Part shown: positions 35,953 to 44,779 of the stretch, piece after piece
How positions within the stretch are numbered: the stretch's first letter is position 1
Layout of the letters: each line of letters begins with the position of its first letter
Origin: Reichenbachiella agariperforans
GTDB lineage: Bacteria; Bacteroidota; Bacteroidia; Cytophagales; Cyclobacteriaceae
Assembly: GCF_900142205.1 (NCBI RefSeq)
Contig: NZ_FRAA01000004.1
Location: forward strand, 124,001 to 188,000
Direction: 5' to 3'
Length of the DNA stretch: 64,000 nt
Program-made: the position numbers and the translations under genes
The notes under the pieces: model-generated
The model's database searches: none
Seen by the model: only the letters and a program-made list of their open reading frames with translations
Told to the model about the DNA's origin: nothing

Positions 35953-38283
35953 ATGAAAAAAAACAAAACGAACCTCAACTGGAAGACGGCTACCGTCATG
36001 GCCTTACTCGGTCTGGCGGTCATGTGTCCTAGCACCCGTCTCTCCGCGCAGTACATTCACACGAATGGCACACAGATCGTAGACGAAAACGGAAACGACA
36101 TCTACTTCACCGGCATGAATCTCGGCAACTGGCTGCTCTGGGAAGGTTACCTCATGATGGGTGATTTCAATTACCGAACACACACGCAGTTTTTCAATTC
36201 CGTCAAGGATGCCTTCGGTGGTGATCTCAATCAAGCCATTGAATTTGAGCACCAGTGGCGCATGAACTACGTCACCGAGCAGGCCATCGCAGATCTCAAA
36301 GGCCTTGGATTCAACTCGGTACGTGTGCCCTTTCACTACAACCTCTTTTGGGACTACAACAGCAACGCACCCTCAGACCGAGGTTTTGCATACATCGATC
36401 GCTTAGTCAACTTTTGCCGTGCACATGACATGTACATCCTACTCGACATGCACGCTGCTCCCGGCTACCAAAACCCCGGCGACCACTCGGACAATGTCAA
36501 CTCCAACGCCAGCCAACCGCGCGAGACGGTGACCTTCTGGGATGGAAACAATGTCAACATCGCAGCTGATGTATGGCGTCACATTGCGGACTACTATCAA
36601 AACGAACCCGTCATCTGGGGCTATGACTTGATCAACGAGCCCGTCCCCCAGCCTGGTCGTGAGTTCGAACTGATGGCCTCCATGATCACCATGCGAAATG
36701 CCATCCGCCAAGTAGACAACAACCACATCATCGTGGCAGAAGGCAGCTGGTGGGGCTCGGACATGCAAAAACTAGACTGGATGGATCCCGAAACACAAAA
36801 CCAAAGTGGCATCAACTACCGCTGGGACAACAACCTCGTCTACCAGACACACCACTACTCCAATGACGTCTCGGCACTCAACGGCCGACTCGCCATCTGC
36901 AACAAACTCAATGTCCCCATGATATTGGGGGAATACGGTGAAAGTGACAACAACAACTTGCGAAACATGACCGATTGGTGCATCAACAACGACGTGGACT
37001 ACTTCCCATGGTCATTCAAAAAAATGTCGCACGACAAAACGCTCTGGACCATCCATCCCAACGGCCCATACAATGACCTCAAAAACTTCATCAACAGCGG
37101 AGGCAATCCACCTGCCAATATCTACAACGATATGATTGCCTTTTGTCAAAACAACATCGCCAACGGAGCGCCAGGGCTCACTTGGGATCAAGGCTGGTAT
37201 GAAGCGGTTAAAAACAACACAGCCGTGAATCTACCCGGAACGGTACAGGCCGAAAGCTATAGCACCATGAGCGGCATCCAAACAGAAGCATGCTCCGAAG
37301 GAGGAGAAAACATCGGCTATGTAGACGCAGGAGATTGGGCAGACTACTCCGTCAATGTCACGAGTGCGGGCAACTATCAGGTGCAATTCAGAGTAGCGGC
37401 AGATGGAGCTGGCAGCAAAAGCATACAGCTGCAAGCCGGAGGCACTACCGCCACGGCCAATTTCAGCGCCACAGGCGGATGGCAAAACTGGACGACAGTC
37501 TCTACCACCATTTGGCTGAGTGCGGGAAGTCAGACGGTGCACCTCTATTTCCCGGTATCGGGACTCAATGTCAACTACGTGGCATTCTCCCCTGACGGAG
37601 GTACGACAAACCCTGACCCCAACCCGACAGCACTACTGATCCAAGCAGAAGACTACTTCCAAATGTCTGGGCTACAAACTGAAAACACCTCTGACACCAA
37701 CGGTGGACAAAACGTCGGCTGGATCGATGGAGGCGACTGGGCAGGCTACAATGTCAACGTCCCAGCGACGGATACCTATACCGTCAGCTACCGTGTCGCT
37801 TCGCAAAATGGTGGTGGACAGATCCAACTCGAAGGATTCGGCGGAGGAGCAGTCTACGGTACGATGAATGTCAACGCCACAGGTGGATGGCAAACGTGGA
37901 CGACCGTCTCTCATAGTGTACAGCTCACAGCTGGGCAACAGCAGTTGGCCTTGGCCTTCCCTTCGGGTGGATTCAACCTCAACTGGTTCGAAATCGCAAG
38001 TGTATCGGGGGCAAGAACAGCCAATACAGGAGCAGATATACTGAGCCAATCGAGCCTCACCTGCTATCCTAACCCGACCGCTGATCAGTTGACACTACAG
38101 GGGTTAACGGCTGATGACTCACACCTGAGCATCTACAGTCTGGATGGACGCATGCAGCTGGATCAGTCGCTCTCAGGAGCCTCCGAACTCCGCATCGATG
38201 TGTCGGCACTGAATCCAGGCGTATTTGTGCTGCGCATCCAAGGAGCTACCGGAGTACACTGCATCCGGTTCGTCAAAAGATAG
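35953..38283 (+). CDS. GH5-family glycanase with two CBM6 modules and T9SS tail
   Basis: The 776-residue secreted enzyme has a basic signal peptide (1-32, ending RLSAQ) and a GH5 catalytic domain (about 33-415). E229 in YDLINEP is the predicted acid/base and E327 in LGEYGES the predicted nucleophile; NLGNWLLWEGY and the SVRVPFHYN strand also fit. Two CBM6-like modules follow (about 430-545 and 560-685), each with an AE.Y..MSG start and an aromatic-rich G(Y/W)xDxGDWAxY segment. A type A Por-secretion tail (about 697-776, CYPNPTADQ to FVKR) directs export by the type IX system. The substrate is a beta-glucan or related beta-glycan; the fold resembles exo-beta-1,3-glucanases, but this is not certain. 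It appears more GC-rich than its neighbours by eye. Confidence 0.93.
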   Translation: MKKNKTNLNWKTATVMALLGLAVMCPSTRLSAQYIHTNGTQIVDENGNDIYFTGMNLGNWLLWEGYLMMGDFNYRTHTQFFNSVKDAFGGDLNQAIEFEHQWRMNYVTEQAIADLKGLGFNSVRVPFHYNLFWDYNSNAPSDRGFAYIDRLVNFCRAHDMYILLDMHAAPGYQNPGDHSDNVNSNASQPRETVTFWDGNNVNIAADVWRHIADYYQNEPVIWGYDLINEPVPQPGREFELMASMITMRNAIRQVDNNHIIVAEGSWWGSDMQKLDWMDPETQNQSGINYRWDNNLVYQTHHYSNDVSALNGRLAICNKLNVPMILGEYGESDNNNLRNMTDWCINNDVDYFPWSFKKMSHDKTLWTIHPNGPYNDLKNFINSGGNPPANIYNDMIAFCQNNIANGAPGLTWDQGWYEAVKNNTAVNLPGTVQAESYSTMSGIQTEACSEGGENIGYVDAGDWADYSVNVTSAGNYQVQFRVAADGAGSKSIQLQAGGTTATANFSATGGWQNWTTVSTTIWLSAGSQTVHLYFPVSGLNVNYVAFSPDGGTTNPDPNPTALLIQAEDYFQMSGLQTENTSDTNGGQNVGWIDGGDWAGYNVNVPATDTYTVSYRVASQNGGGQIQLEGFGGGAVYGTMNVNATGGWQTWTTVSHSVQLTAGQQQLALAFPSGGFNLNWFEIASVSGARTANTGADILSQSSLTCYPNPTADQLTLQGLTADDSHLSIYSLDGRMQLDQSLSGASELRIDVSALNPGVFVLRIQGATGVHCIRFVKR

Positions 38284-38344
38284 TAATCCTGAAGTAAACC
38301 CTCCATACCACATGGCATCTGGGTTTTAATCATTCTTAGTTTAG

Positions 38345-38373
38345 AAGCCCCCGAGAGATTGGGGGCTTTTTTT
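38345..38373 (+). terminator. Terminator after the GH5 gene
   Basis: A perfect stem AAGCCCCC (38345-38352) with GGGGGCTT (38361-38368) and an 8-base loop is followed by a seven-base T run. It lies about 60 bp downstream of the stop codon on the same strand. Confidence 0.88.
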
Positions 38374-38563
38374 GATGTAATCTCCACAAAAACAGTCTTG
38401 TTAGATAACCTGATCTCACGCACGACTCCTTTGCCCCTACCGTTAGACACACACACCCCCTTATGCATAAGTAGGTAATCGAATCATTACTATTTTTCAC
38501 AAAAAAAAGTATCTTAACGACAATTTAACAGTTATCGAAAGAACAATAAAAGACTTATTAATT

Positions 38564-38959
38564 ATGTACAAAATTGAACAAAAAGATTTTGGGTACTACC
38601 TCACTTTTAGTGGCTTTATCAAAAAAGAAGAAATGGAAGAGTGGTACAAAGAATCTCTAGCCTTGCTAGAAAAAGCCCCTGCTCATTTCGGTGTGTTTGC
38701 AGACCTGAGAGACATGAAACCTCTCCCTGCAGAAAGCCAAAGCGTCATGGAAGAAGGCCAAAAGAACTACAAACAAAAAGGGATGGTGCGATCTGTCGTC
38801 GTATTAAGTAGTTCGATTCCTACCATGCAGTTCAAAAGGATCGCAAAAACTACGGGAATCTACCAATGGGAAAGATACATAGATGCTTCTAACAACAAAG
38901 ACTGGGAAGCAACTGGTATCAACTGGATCAAAGACGAGATCGACCCTGATGCAAAATAA
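38564..38959 (+). CDS. STAS/SpoIIAA-like small cytoplasmic protein
   Basis: The 131-residue soluble protein has an alternating beta-alpha pattern (YYLTFSGFI, EEMEEWYKESLALLE, FGVFADLRDM, SVVVLSSSI) resembling the STAS/SpoIIAA-like fold. The region FADLRDMKPLP is where STAS anti-sigma antagonists carry their switch residue. No signal peptide is present. Its last 11 bases overlap the start of the flavin monooxygenase gene, so the two are translationally coupled and may act together. Function is unknown; a regulatory or lipid-carrier role is inference. Confidence 0.75.
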   Translation: MYKIEQKDFGYYLTFSGFIKKEEMEEWYKESLALLEKAPAHFGVFADLRDMKPLPAESQSVMEEGQKNYKQKGMVRSVVVLSSSIPTMQFKRIAKTTGIYQWERYIDASNNKDWEATGINWIKDEIDPDAK

Positions 38960-40487
38960 TTCATTAAAGAGTCAGCATATTGCCATTATAGGAGCTGGCG
39001 TGTCGGGTATTTCGGCAGCAAGAGTTTGGCAAAAATGCGGCTATTCAGTCACAATATATGAGGCCTCCGATCAGATCGGGGGCCAATGGAACATGACCTA
39101 CCCAGGTGTCCGGCTGCAAAACACCGCCCCGCAATACCAGTTCTCCGATTTCCCCTGGCCATTTACTCCTGATCGTCACCCGACTGGGGAGCAAGTCTTG
39201 AAATACATGCATGCTGCGGTTGCAGCATATGGTATTGAGGTCAAGCTCAATCACAAAGTGACTCAAATGGTCAAGCAGGATATCGGTTGGCAATTGACTT
39301 TTGAAAACGGAACGCAAGGGAATTTTGCCTATGTCATGATAGCGACAGGCCAATACCCTGGAGGAGACAAAAAGCATAAGCCTCGTTTTGAAAACATCGA
39401 TTCATACCGAGGAGAGGTCGTAACCAACATCAATTCCAAAGAAGTCTTCAAGGACAAGCATGTGGCCGTCGTAGGGTTTGGCAAGACGGCTCTCGATTTT
39501 GCAGCATGGAGCGGCGCAGTAGCCCAAAGCACGCAGCACATCTTTAGGACTCCAAGGTGGACCATCCCCGATCATTTATTAGGGATTGACTACACTCGGC
39601 CTTTTTTCTCTCGCTTTGGCAGTGACATGATGCCGTCTTGGTGCCATAGCTCCTTGATCCAAAACTTGCTGCACAAGAAACTGACCTTTGTGGTCAAGTC
39701 TTTTTGGGGCTTTATAGCTACGCTCTTTCAGTATCAGCACCGAAAAGATGCAAAGTTAGGCACACTTGACCCAAGCGTATTGGACTTGGTTTTCCCTCCC
39801 AAATCACAGTTTGTTCCGGATTTGAGAAGTGCCTCGGCAGTAGCTCCGAATCACTACTATGAATACGTCGCACACCAGCGCATCATCCCTTACCGAGGGG
39901 AGGTTGCTTCATTTTTTGAACATGGACTCATCTTATCCGATGGTCAAAAAATAGAAGCCGACATGGTATGTATCTGTTGCGGCAATGAGGCACCTACCTA
40001 CGGTTTCTTACCCGAAACGTACGCACAGTACCTCCGAGTACATGGAGGGCCGTCACTCTATCGCCATCAGATAGACCCTCGGATTCCTGATCTGGGATTT
40101 GCGGGGTACAATCATGGGTTTATGCACATCGCACTATGTGAGATGGGTACGCTATGGCAAATAGCCGCACATCAAAAAGACCTCCAGTTGCCTTCAGAGA
40201 CAGAAATGCTCGCCTCTGCTCAGCGTGTTTCCCAGTGGAAGATAGCGCACTCCTCCTATGAGTCTACATTCAACATCGCTGTGAGCACGAGGTATCAGCA
40301 ACATCTAGATATTCTGCTTCAAGACTTGGGCATCTCTCAATGGAGAAAGCTCCCCAATGTACCTGCCGAAATATTCGCGCGCTACGACCCTACCGACTAC
40401 AAAGGAGTCGTAGAAGAGTATTTGGCAAAAAGTGCAAAGAGAAAAGCCAAAGGCCAAGTCAAACATGTCATGCCAGTCGATGCTTAG
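38949..40487 (+). CDS. Flavin-containing monooxygenase-like FAD/NADPH oxidoreductase
   Basis: The product is 512 residues from the ATG at 38949, which overlaps the end of the preceding gene by 11 bp and directly precedes the dinucleotide motif GAGVSG (near 14-19), as expected for an N-terminal FAD-binding Rossmann fold. The FAD region continues with YEASDQIGGQWNMTYPG and TAPQYQFSDFPWP. The second, NADPH-binding Rossmann motif is VAVVGFGKTALDFA (about 170-183), and IATGQYPGG is the ATG-like motif. These features fit class B flavoprotein monooxygenases (FMO/BVMO type), which oxygenate amines, sulfides or ketones; the substrate is unknown. The coupling with a STAS-like protein is unusual. Confidence 0.85.
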   Translation: MQNNSLKSQHIAIIGAGVSGISAARVWQKCGYSVTIYEASDQIGGQWNMTYPGVRLQNTAPQYQFSDFPWPFTPDRHPTGEQVLKYMHAAVAAYGIEVKLNHKVTQMVKQDIGWQLTFENGTQGNFAYVMIATGQYPGGDKKHKPRFENIDSYRGEVVTNINSKEVFKDKHVAVVGFGKTALDFAAWSGAVAQSTQHIFRTPRWTIPDHLLGIDYTRPFFSRFGSDMMPSWCHSSLIQNLLHKKLTFVVKSFWGFIATLFQYQHRKDAKLGTLDPSVLDLVFPPKSQFVPDLRSASAVAPNHYYEYVAHQRIIPYRGEVASFFEHGLILSDGQKIEADMVCICCGNEAPTYGFLPETYAQYLRVHGGPSLYRHQIDPRIPDLGFAGYNHGFMHIALCEMGTLWQIAAHQKDLQLPSETEMLASAQRVSQWKIAHSSYESTFNIAVSTRYQQHLDILLQDLGISQWRKLPNVPAEIFARYDPTDYKGVVEEYLAKSAKRKAKGQVKHVMPVDA

Positions 40488-41093
40488 ATCTAGTTTATGC
40501 CTGTCATGTAGCTTAGCTCATCAGTCATGAATAATCTTATCCCTGTATCTATATCGTAGCTGTCATATAGATCTGGGGATAAGGTACTCTTAGTATGAAT
40601 GCTTTGACTATACTGGGAAGTAAAAATAGGTAAAGGTGAAATATGGCAATCTGAAGAGACAAAAGCCTATTTACTAATCTCGACTTATCATTTTCTGGGT
40701 GTACAAGTCGTTTTTAGAGGACATGAGCAAGGCAAGAAAAAGAGACTTTCAATGACGACCTAGCAGGAACATCATCATATAAAACCCTATTGGATATAGA
40801 TAAGTTTTCAATATTTTAAATCGAGAAAGCCCTCTTCCAAACGCACCACTAACATTGATATCTTTATTAGCAGTGGAACTATGATAAACAGGCTAATTCT
40901 AAATAGATTTTCATTTTGATTGGTTCAATATTATTAATCGTGCGATTGCACTATCACTAAATTTAGTGATAAGATTTGGTAATTACCCCCCTATAAATAG
41001 TGGTATTTGCCTGTCTCCTCATCTTTTTTTTACCGAACAATTGATTTGTATAGTGATGACTATATTCTTGCGTTTTAAACAACAAATAAAGAA
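40488..41093. other. AT-rich intergenic stretch with a 20-bp palindrome
   Basis: This 606-bp stretch has no convincing gene on either strand. It is clearly more AT-rich than the flanking genes by eye and begins the accessory region that continues to about 42480. It contains a perfect 20-bp palindrome (listed separately) 122 bp before the lipoprotein gene. No RNA gene was recognised. Confidence 0.5.
40952..40971. repeat. Perfect 20-bp palindrome, operator-like
   Basis: TATCACTAAATTTAGTGATA is a perfect inverted repeat with no spacer, 122 bp before the ATG of the lipoprotein gene at 41094. Such sites commonly bind dimeric regulators. No regulator gene is adjacent. Confidence 0.55.
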
Positions 41094-41900
41094 ATGAATA
41101 AAACAATACAGAAAATAGCAATCATAGGTTTGCTATTTATTTCAGTTAGTTGTAGTAATGACGAGGTTCTACTACAAGAAGATATCCAACAAATAAAGCC
41201 TATGGATATCGAACTACTCGAATCATCAATTAATGATAATGATGGTATAGAGCAAGGTAGATTATTCGCAACGGAGACTTCAACGTTTTGGTCTCCTTCT
41301 GATAACCCGAATGATCCAAATTCATCATATTTTTATCTCGAAGGGGATCAAGTGATAGAAAAGAAAGGGGGTGAAACCGTTGTGACTTTTTCAGTTTATT
41401 TTCAAGGTATAGATTTCCTATATATATATGATGATTCTCGTGATCTTAGTATGGCTTTACCGACATGGAAACCTAATGATAAAGCTAGTGTTTGGTTTTT
41501 GCATGATGATTTTGGAGAATGGGTGGAATGGAAATCATATATATATGAAGTAGATCCATGCGAAAATGATACAGAAGCGCCTATTTTTAATCGTGAATGT
41601 GAATATAGAACTGGTTTATTTGGTGGTTGGTCTTGTGAAGTTGTACTTGTATACGCAGAATTCCCGACGTATGTAAAAAGCGAGGCATCCAATTTAGCAA
41701 CACTAAAACTTCTCTTTGATTTGACTGATAATTGTGACAATGGACTTACAGTTATAGAGCAGACGCCAGCTCCCGGTACAGCAATAACCAAGGCTGGTGT
41801 CAATTATATTGATTATAAAATTTCAGACAGCAGTGGCAATATTCTTGAGGTTACGATGCTTTATGATTACCGTCAGTACCAGCCTGGAGTCCCGTTTTAA
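41094..41900 (+). CDS. Hypothetical lipoprotein with C-terminal HYR-like domain
   Basis: The 268-residue protein has a lipoprotein signal with lipobox SVSC (Cys20), so it should be exported and lipid-anchored. Residues about 60-160 form an unassigned beta-rich, aromatic-rich region (TFWSPSDNPNDPNSSYFYLE). Residues about 160-262 show an HYR/Ig-like pattern (DTEAPIF start, NLATLKLLFDLTDNCDNG, TPAPGTAITKAGVNYIDYKISDSSGN). The gene is AT-rich and uses codons unlike its neighbours, which suggests transfer. A decayed partial copy of its 3' half lies downstream at about 42073-42205. It is probably monocistronic, with a long hairpin after the stop. No function can be assigned. Confidence 0.8.
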   Translation: MNKTIQKIAIIGLLFISVSCSNDEVLLQEDIQQIKPMDIELLESSINDNDGIEQGRLFATETSTFWSPSDNPNDPNSSYFYLEGDQVIEKKGGETVVTFSVYFQGIDFLYIYDDSRDLSMALPTWKPNDKASVWFLHDDFGEWVEWKSYIYEVDPCENDTEAPIFNRECEYRTGLFGGWSCEVVLVYAEFPTYVKSEASNLATLKLLFDLTDNCDNGLTVIEQTPAPGTAITKAGVNYIDYKISDSSGNILEVTMLYDYRQYQPGVPF

Positions 41901-41970
41901 GAATTGGTGAATTTTTTCATGAATTTGTGTACCTCTAGTCCTGAATAAACGATACAGTTTTTAAGGATAT

Positions 41971-42018
41971 AAAATATTAGATAGCATCGGGATCTAATTC
42001 GATGCTATCCAATATTTT
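41971..42018 (+). terminator. Long hairpin after the lipoprotein gene
   Basis: The stem is 19 bp (41971-41989 with 42000-42018; core GATAGCATCG/CGATGCTATC) with one mismatch and a 10-base loop. The right arm ends in TATTTTAT, so it can work as a terminator for the lipoprotein gene 70 bp upstream. The left arm starts with four A, so it may also act in reverse. Confidence 0.65.
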
Positions 42019-42051
42019 ATAGTTTCTGATTTTGTTGGTGCATAAAAACAG

Positions 42052-42074
42052 GGCTGTTGCATATAGCAACAGCC
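42052..42074. repeat. 9-bp stem-loop abutting the lipoprotein gene relic
   Basis: GGCTGTTGC (42052-42060) and GCAACAGCC (42066-42074) form a perfect stem with loop ATATA. The right arm ends where similarity to the upstream lipoprotein gene begins, so it marks the junction of the duplication. Confidence 0.6.
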
Positions 42075-42205
42075 GACGTATACAAGAGACGAAACTTCCA
42101 ATTTGGCGGCACTAAAACTTCTCTTTGATTTGACTGATATTGATTATAAAATTTCAAACAGTAGTAGAAATATTCTTGAATTTATGATTATCAGTAATGA
42201 CTGGA
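42073..42205 (+). pseudogene. Decayed partial copy of the 41094 lipoprotein gene
   Basis: The sequence aligns with 41664-41880 of the lipoprotein gene: CCGACGTAT, then CCAATTT, then an identical stretch from 42110 (ACTAAAACTTCTCTTTGATT and onward), then ATTGATTATAAAATTTCA and ATATTCTTGA. Relative to the gene it lacks an internal 78 bp (26 codons; about 41730-41807), with the triplet ATA shared at both deletion ends, and a further short piece near its end. There is no start codon or signal sequence. It is a relic, not a gene. Confidence 0.8.
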
Positions 42206-42463
42206 AAGAAAAAGACTGCTCCTCTAGTCATAGCATCCGCTCGATTTAAAGATAACTGATTTCAATTGTTGCTTCTCCCCTCTATTTTCCTGGTATTTAC
42301 AATGCGATGGATAAGGATATGAATTGATGAAATGTCAGACAAATACACGGCTTATGACTCGAGGATTTCATACTTCCTCACGATTGCCTGCTGAGTAGAT
42401 TGTGTGCAGGTTCATTATACTGGCGTCATGCGGTTACTCGCATCGATAATACTAAACTAAATG

Positions 42464-42487
42464 AGCGCGCTTTTGCAACAGCGCGCT
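42464..42487 (-). terminator. Hairpin downstream of nuoD
   Basis: AGCGCGCT at 42464-42471 and again at 42480-42487 pair as an 8-bp GC-rich stem with an 8-base loop. It lies 47 bp after the nuoD stop on the minus strand. The T run after it is weak (CATTTAGTTT), so termination efficiency is uncertain. Confidence 0.5.
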
Positions 42488-42533
42488 AGGAAAAATCTTC
42501 ACTCAACCACATAGTTCAGACAAAAATACAGCC

Positions 42534-43751
42534 TTACCTATCCACTTCGCCCATGACGATATCAATGGAGCCGATGATGGCGACCAAGTCAGCGATCATG
42601 TGTCCACGTGTGATATCTGCCAGTACGGAGAGATTGGAGAAGCTACAAGCTCTCGCCTTGCAGCGCACAGGGATGTCGGATCGACCGTCTGTACGGAAGA
42701 AAAAGCCCAGTTCTCCTTTTGGGTTTTCGGCACGGACGTAGAAGTCCTGCGCTTTGGGTCTGATCTTCTTGGGCACTGCCGCTCTCGGATCAAAATCTTT
42801 GGTGCGCTTGTGTGCTTTGGTGAGCTGCTCTAGGCTCTGCTCGATGATCTTGACAGATTCTTTGACCTCCTGTACTCTGACGAAGGTTCGGTCCCAACAG
42901 TCTCCCACTTGTCCCATGGCTCCTGTACCTACGGGAATATCAAAGTCTAGCTCCGGATAGACCGAGTAGCCGTCGACACGACGCAAGTCGTACTTCAATC
43001 CCGAACCACGTAGTACGGGGCCTGTTGCCCCATAGCTAATGGCTAGGTTGCGAGGCAATACGCCGACGTTGGCGGTACGCTCTACGAATATCTTGTTGTT
43101 GATGAGGACATCATCCAATTCTTTGAGTTTCGGTTTCAGGTAACTGATGAACTCCATGCATTTCTCCTCGAACCCTACAGGTAGATCGTAAAACAAGCCC
43201 CCTACCCAGATGTAGTTGTAGAGCATACGTGCTCCACTGATCCACTCCAGCATACGCAGGATGTGCTCCCGATCACGCATCACCCACAAGAAGGGGGTAA
43301 ACGCTCCAATATCCAGTCCATAAGTACCTATCGCCACAAAATGCGATGCGATGCGATTGAGCTCCGCGACCAGTACACGGATGTACTCTACCCGCTTTGG
43401 GATGTCGTTTTCTATGCCGAGCATTCGCTCCGCTCCCATCACAAAGGCATGTTCTGAGTTCATCGCAGCGACATAGTCCATGCGGTCTACGAAGGGTAGC
43501 CCTTGGTTGAAAGGTACCGACTCGGTGTGCTTCTCAAAGCATCGGTGCAGGTAGCCCATGTGCGGCACCACATCCACGACGATCTCTCCATCGGTGACGA
43601 CCTCCAGTCGCAATACACCATGTGTAGAGGGGTGCTGTGGCCCGATGTTGATGATCATCTCCTCACGAGTCAGGTCTGCCTCGGTGTATTTGTTGGGAGC
43701 AGACTCGTTGAGGTTTTCTGGACGGTATTTGTATTCTATGGCTTGGCTCAT
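42534..43751 (-). CDS. nuoD: NADH-quinone oxidoreductase subunit D
   Basis: The 405-residue, 49-kDa-type subunit of complex I shows the conserved start NIGPQHPSTHGVLRLEV and the core PHMGYLHRCFEKHTESVPF, then HFVAIGTYGLDIGAFTPFLW and the C-terminal ARACSFSNLSVLADITRGHMIADLVAIIGSIDIVMGEVDR. It forms, with NuoB, the quinone pocket at the peripheral arm/membrane junction. Its start overlaps the nuoC stop by 4 bp (ATGA). It is the last of nuoA-B-C-D; the rest of complex I is not encoded downstream here, so the operon is split in this genome. Confidence 0.97.
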   Translation of the reverse strand: MSQAIEYKYRPENLNESAPNKYTEADLTREEMIINIGPQHPSTHGVLRLEVVTDGEIVVDVVPHMGYLHRCFEKHTESVPFNQGLPFVDRMDYVAAMNSEHAFVMGAERMLGIENDIPKRVEYIRVLVAELNRIASHFVAIGTYGLDIGAFTPFLWVMRDREHILRMLEWISGARMLYNYIWVGGLFYDLPVGFEEKCMEFISYLKPKLKELDDVLINNKIFVERTANVGVLPRNLAISYGATGPVLRGSGLKYDLRRVDGYSVYPELDFDIPVGTGAMGQVGDCWDRTFVRVQEVKESVKIIEQSLEQLTKAHKRTKDFDPRAAVPKKIRPKAQDFYVRAENPKGELGFFFRTDGRSDIPVRCKARACSFSNLSVLADITRGHMIADLVAIIGSIDIVMGEVDR

Positions 43752-44251
43752 GATGGATCTTCCTCCTCTCTGATGGTTTTCATGCCTCGGTATTCTTCGG
43801 GCTCTACATAGTCTTTGCGCATGGGGTGTCCCTGCCAGTCTCCTGGCATCAGGATTCTCCTCAAGTCGGGGTGCCCGACGAATTGTATCCCGAATAGATC
43901 ATAGGCCTCCCTTTCGTGCCAATCGGCTGTTTTCCAGAGCTCGGTCATCGAGTCTATTTCTGGTTTTTCTCTATCAAGGGTCACTTTGAGCATGAGGGAT
44001 TGCTCCAGTGGGATCGAGTACAGGTTGTAGACGACCTCCATGGTATTGACCTCTGGCCCATTGTCGATGGCCGTGAGGCAAGAGAGCATATCGAAATACG
44101 ACTGGTCATTGTCACGAAGATAGAGACACACATCCTTGATGTAACCTGGCGCAATGAGCAATGCCTTGGGCGTTGCATTTTCGTCCACACCGATCACGAC
44201 TGCTTCGCCGATACGATCCTGTACAAGGGTTTTGAATTCAGCTATTTCCAT
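43748..44251 (-). CDS. nuoC: NADH-quinone oxidoreductase subunit C
   Basis: The 167-residue, 30-kDa-type subunit has the family signature WHEREAYDLFGIQFVGHPDLRR near 105-126 and MKDY-like MRKDYVEPEEYRG. I took the ATG at 44251, whose A overlaps the last base of the nuoB stop (TAATG), and not the in-frame upstream codons, which lie inside nuoB. It is separate from nuoD, unlike the fused NuoCD of enterobacteria. It contributes to the peripheral arm of complex I. Confidence 0.96.
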   Translation of the reverse strand: MEIAEFKTLVQDRIGEAVVIGVDENATPKALLIAPGYIKDVCLYLRDNDQSYFDMLSCLTAIDNGPEVNTMEVVYNLYSIPLEQSLMLKVTLDREKPEIDSMTELWKTADWHEREAYDLFGIQFVGHPDLRRILMPGDWQGHPMRKDYVEPEEYRGMKTIREEEDPS

Positions 44252-44772
44252 TAGTCTAGATTTTCTACGATTTCGCGCAGGCCTTCTGGCTCTCTCAAGG
44301 TTTCTTTTTCTATTTTCTCTCGGAGCTTCAATATCCCTCCGATCAGTGCCTCGGGTCTTGGAGGACATCCAGGCACGTAGACATCTACTGGGATGATTTT
44401 GTCGACTCCTTTGACGACATGGTAGCCATGCTCCCAGTAGGGACCTCCACAGTTGGAGCAAGAGCCCATCGAGATCACATAGCGTGGTTCGGCCATTTGC
44501 TCGTAGAGTCGTCTGACTCTGTCGGCCATCTTGTAGGTCACCGTACCTGCTACGATCATCACATCGGACTGTCTAGGACTGGCACGTGGGATCACGCCGT
44601 AGCGATCCAAGTCATAGCCAGACGCATAGGCACCCATCATCTCGATCGCACAACAAGCCAAGCCAAAGCCCATAGGCCAGATACTGGACAGTCGTGCCCA
44701 ATTGGTGATATCTTCGAGGCTGCTGATGACTACCCCGCCGTTGCTGAATTTTTGATCGAGTAAACCTTTCAT
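44251..44772 (-). CDS. nuoB: NADH-quinone oxidoreductase subunit B
   Basis: The 173-residue PSST-type subunit carries the four ligands of iron-sulfur cluster N2: C40 and C41 in [11 protein letters not shown]105 in [10 protein letters not shown] and C136 in [11 protein letters not shown]2 is the last cluster before quinone. It is followed by nuoC with a 1-base overlap and preceded by a 107-bp gap containing a repeated 12-mer. The C-terminal tail after position 150 is short and charged. Confidence 0.97.
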   Translation of the reverse strand: MKGLLDQKFSNGGVVISSLEDITNWARLSSIWPMGFGLACCAIEMMGAYASGYDLDRYGVIPRASPRQSDVMIVAGTVTYKMADRVRRLYEQMAEPRYVISMGSCSNCGGPYWEHGYHVVKGVDKIIPVDVYVPGCPPRPEALIGGILKLREKIEKETLREPEGLREIVENLD

Positions 44773-44779
44773 TTCTTTT

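Larger units (their letters stand above)
41901..42533. other. Intergenic region with hairpins and gene relic
   Basis: This 633-bp stretch holds, in order: a 19-bp stem hairpin, a 9-bp stem hairpin, a decayed partial copy of the upstream lipoprotein gene, about 260 bp with nothing recognised, and a GC-rich hairpin just after the end of nuoD. No intact gene was found in it. Confidence 0.6.

Noticed and set aside
36004-38049. Long minus-strand frames of 100-125 codons
   Set aside because: They are antisense to the GH5-CBM6-T9SS gene, whose higher GC content lowers stop frequency in the opposite strand.
38883-38948. A longer start for the flavin monooxygenase
   Set aside because: The extra residues are an out-of-frame reading of the STAS-like gene, and the ATG at 38949 puts the FAD motif at its usual distance from the N-terminus.
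43748-44461. A longer nuoC start at 44461
   Set aside because: The extra 70 residues are an out-of-frame reading of nuoB and are rich in Arg; the ATG at 44251 overlaps the nuoB stop as expected.
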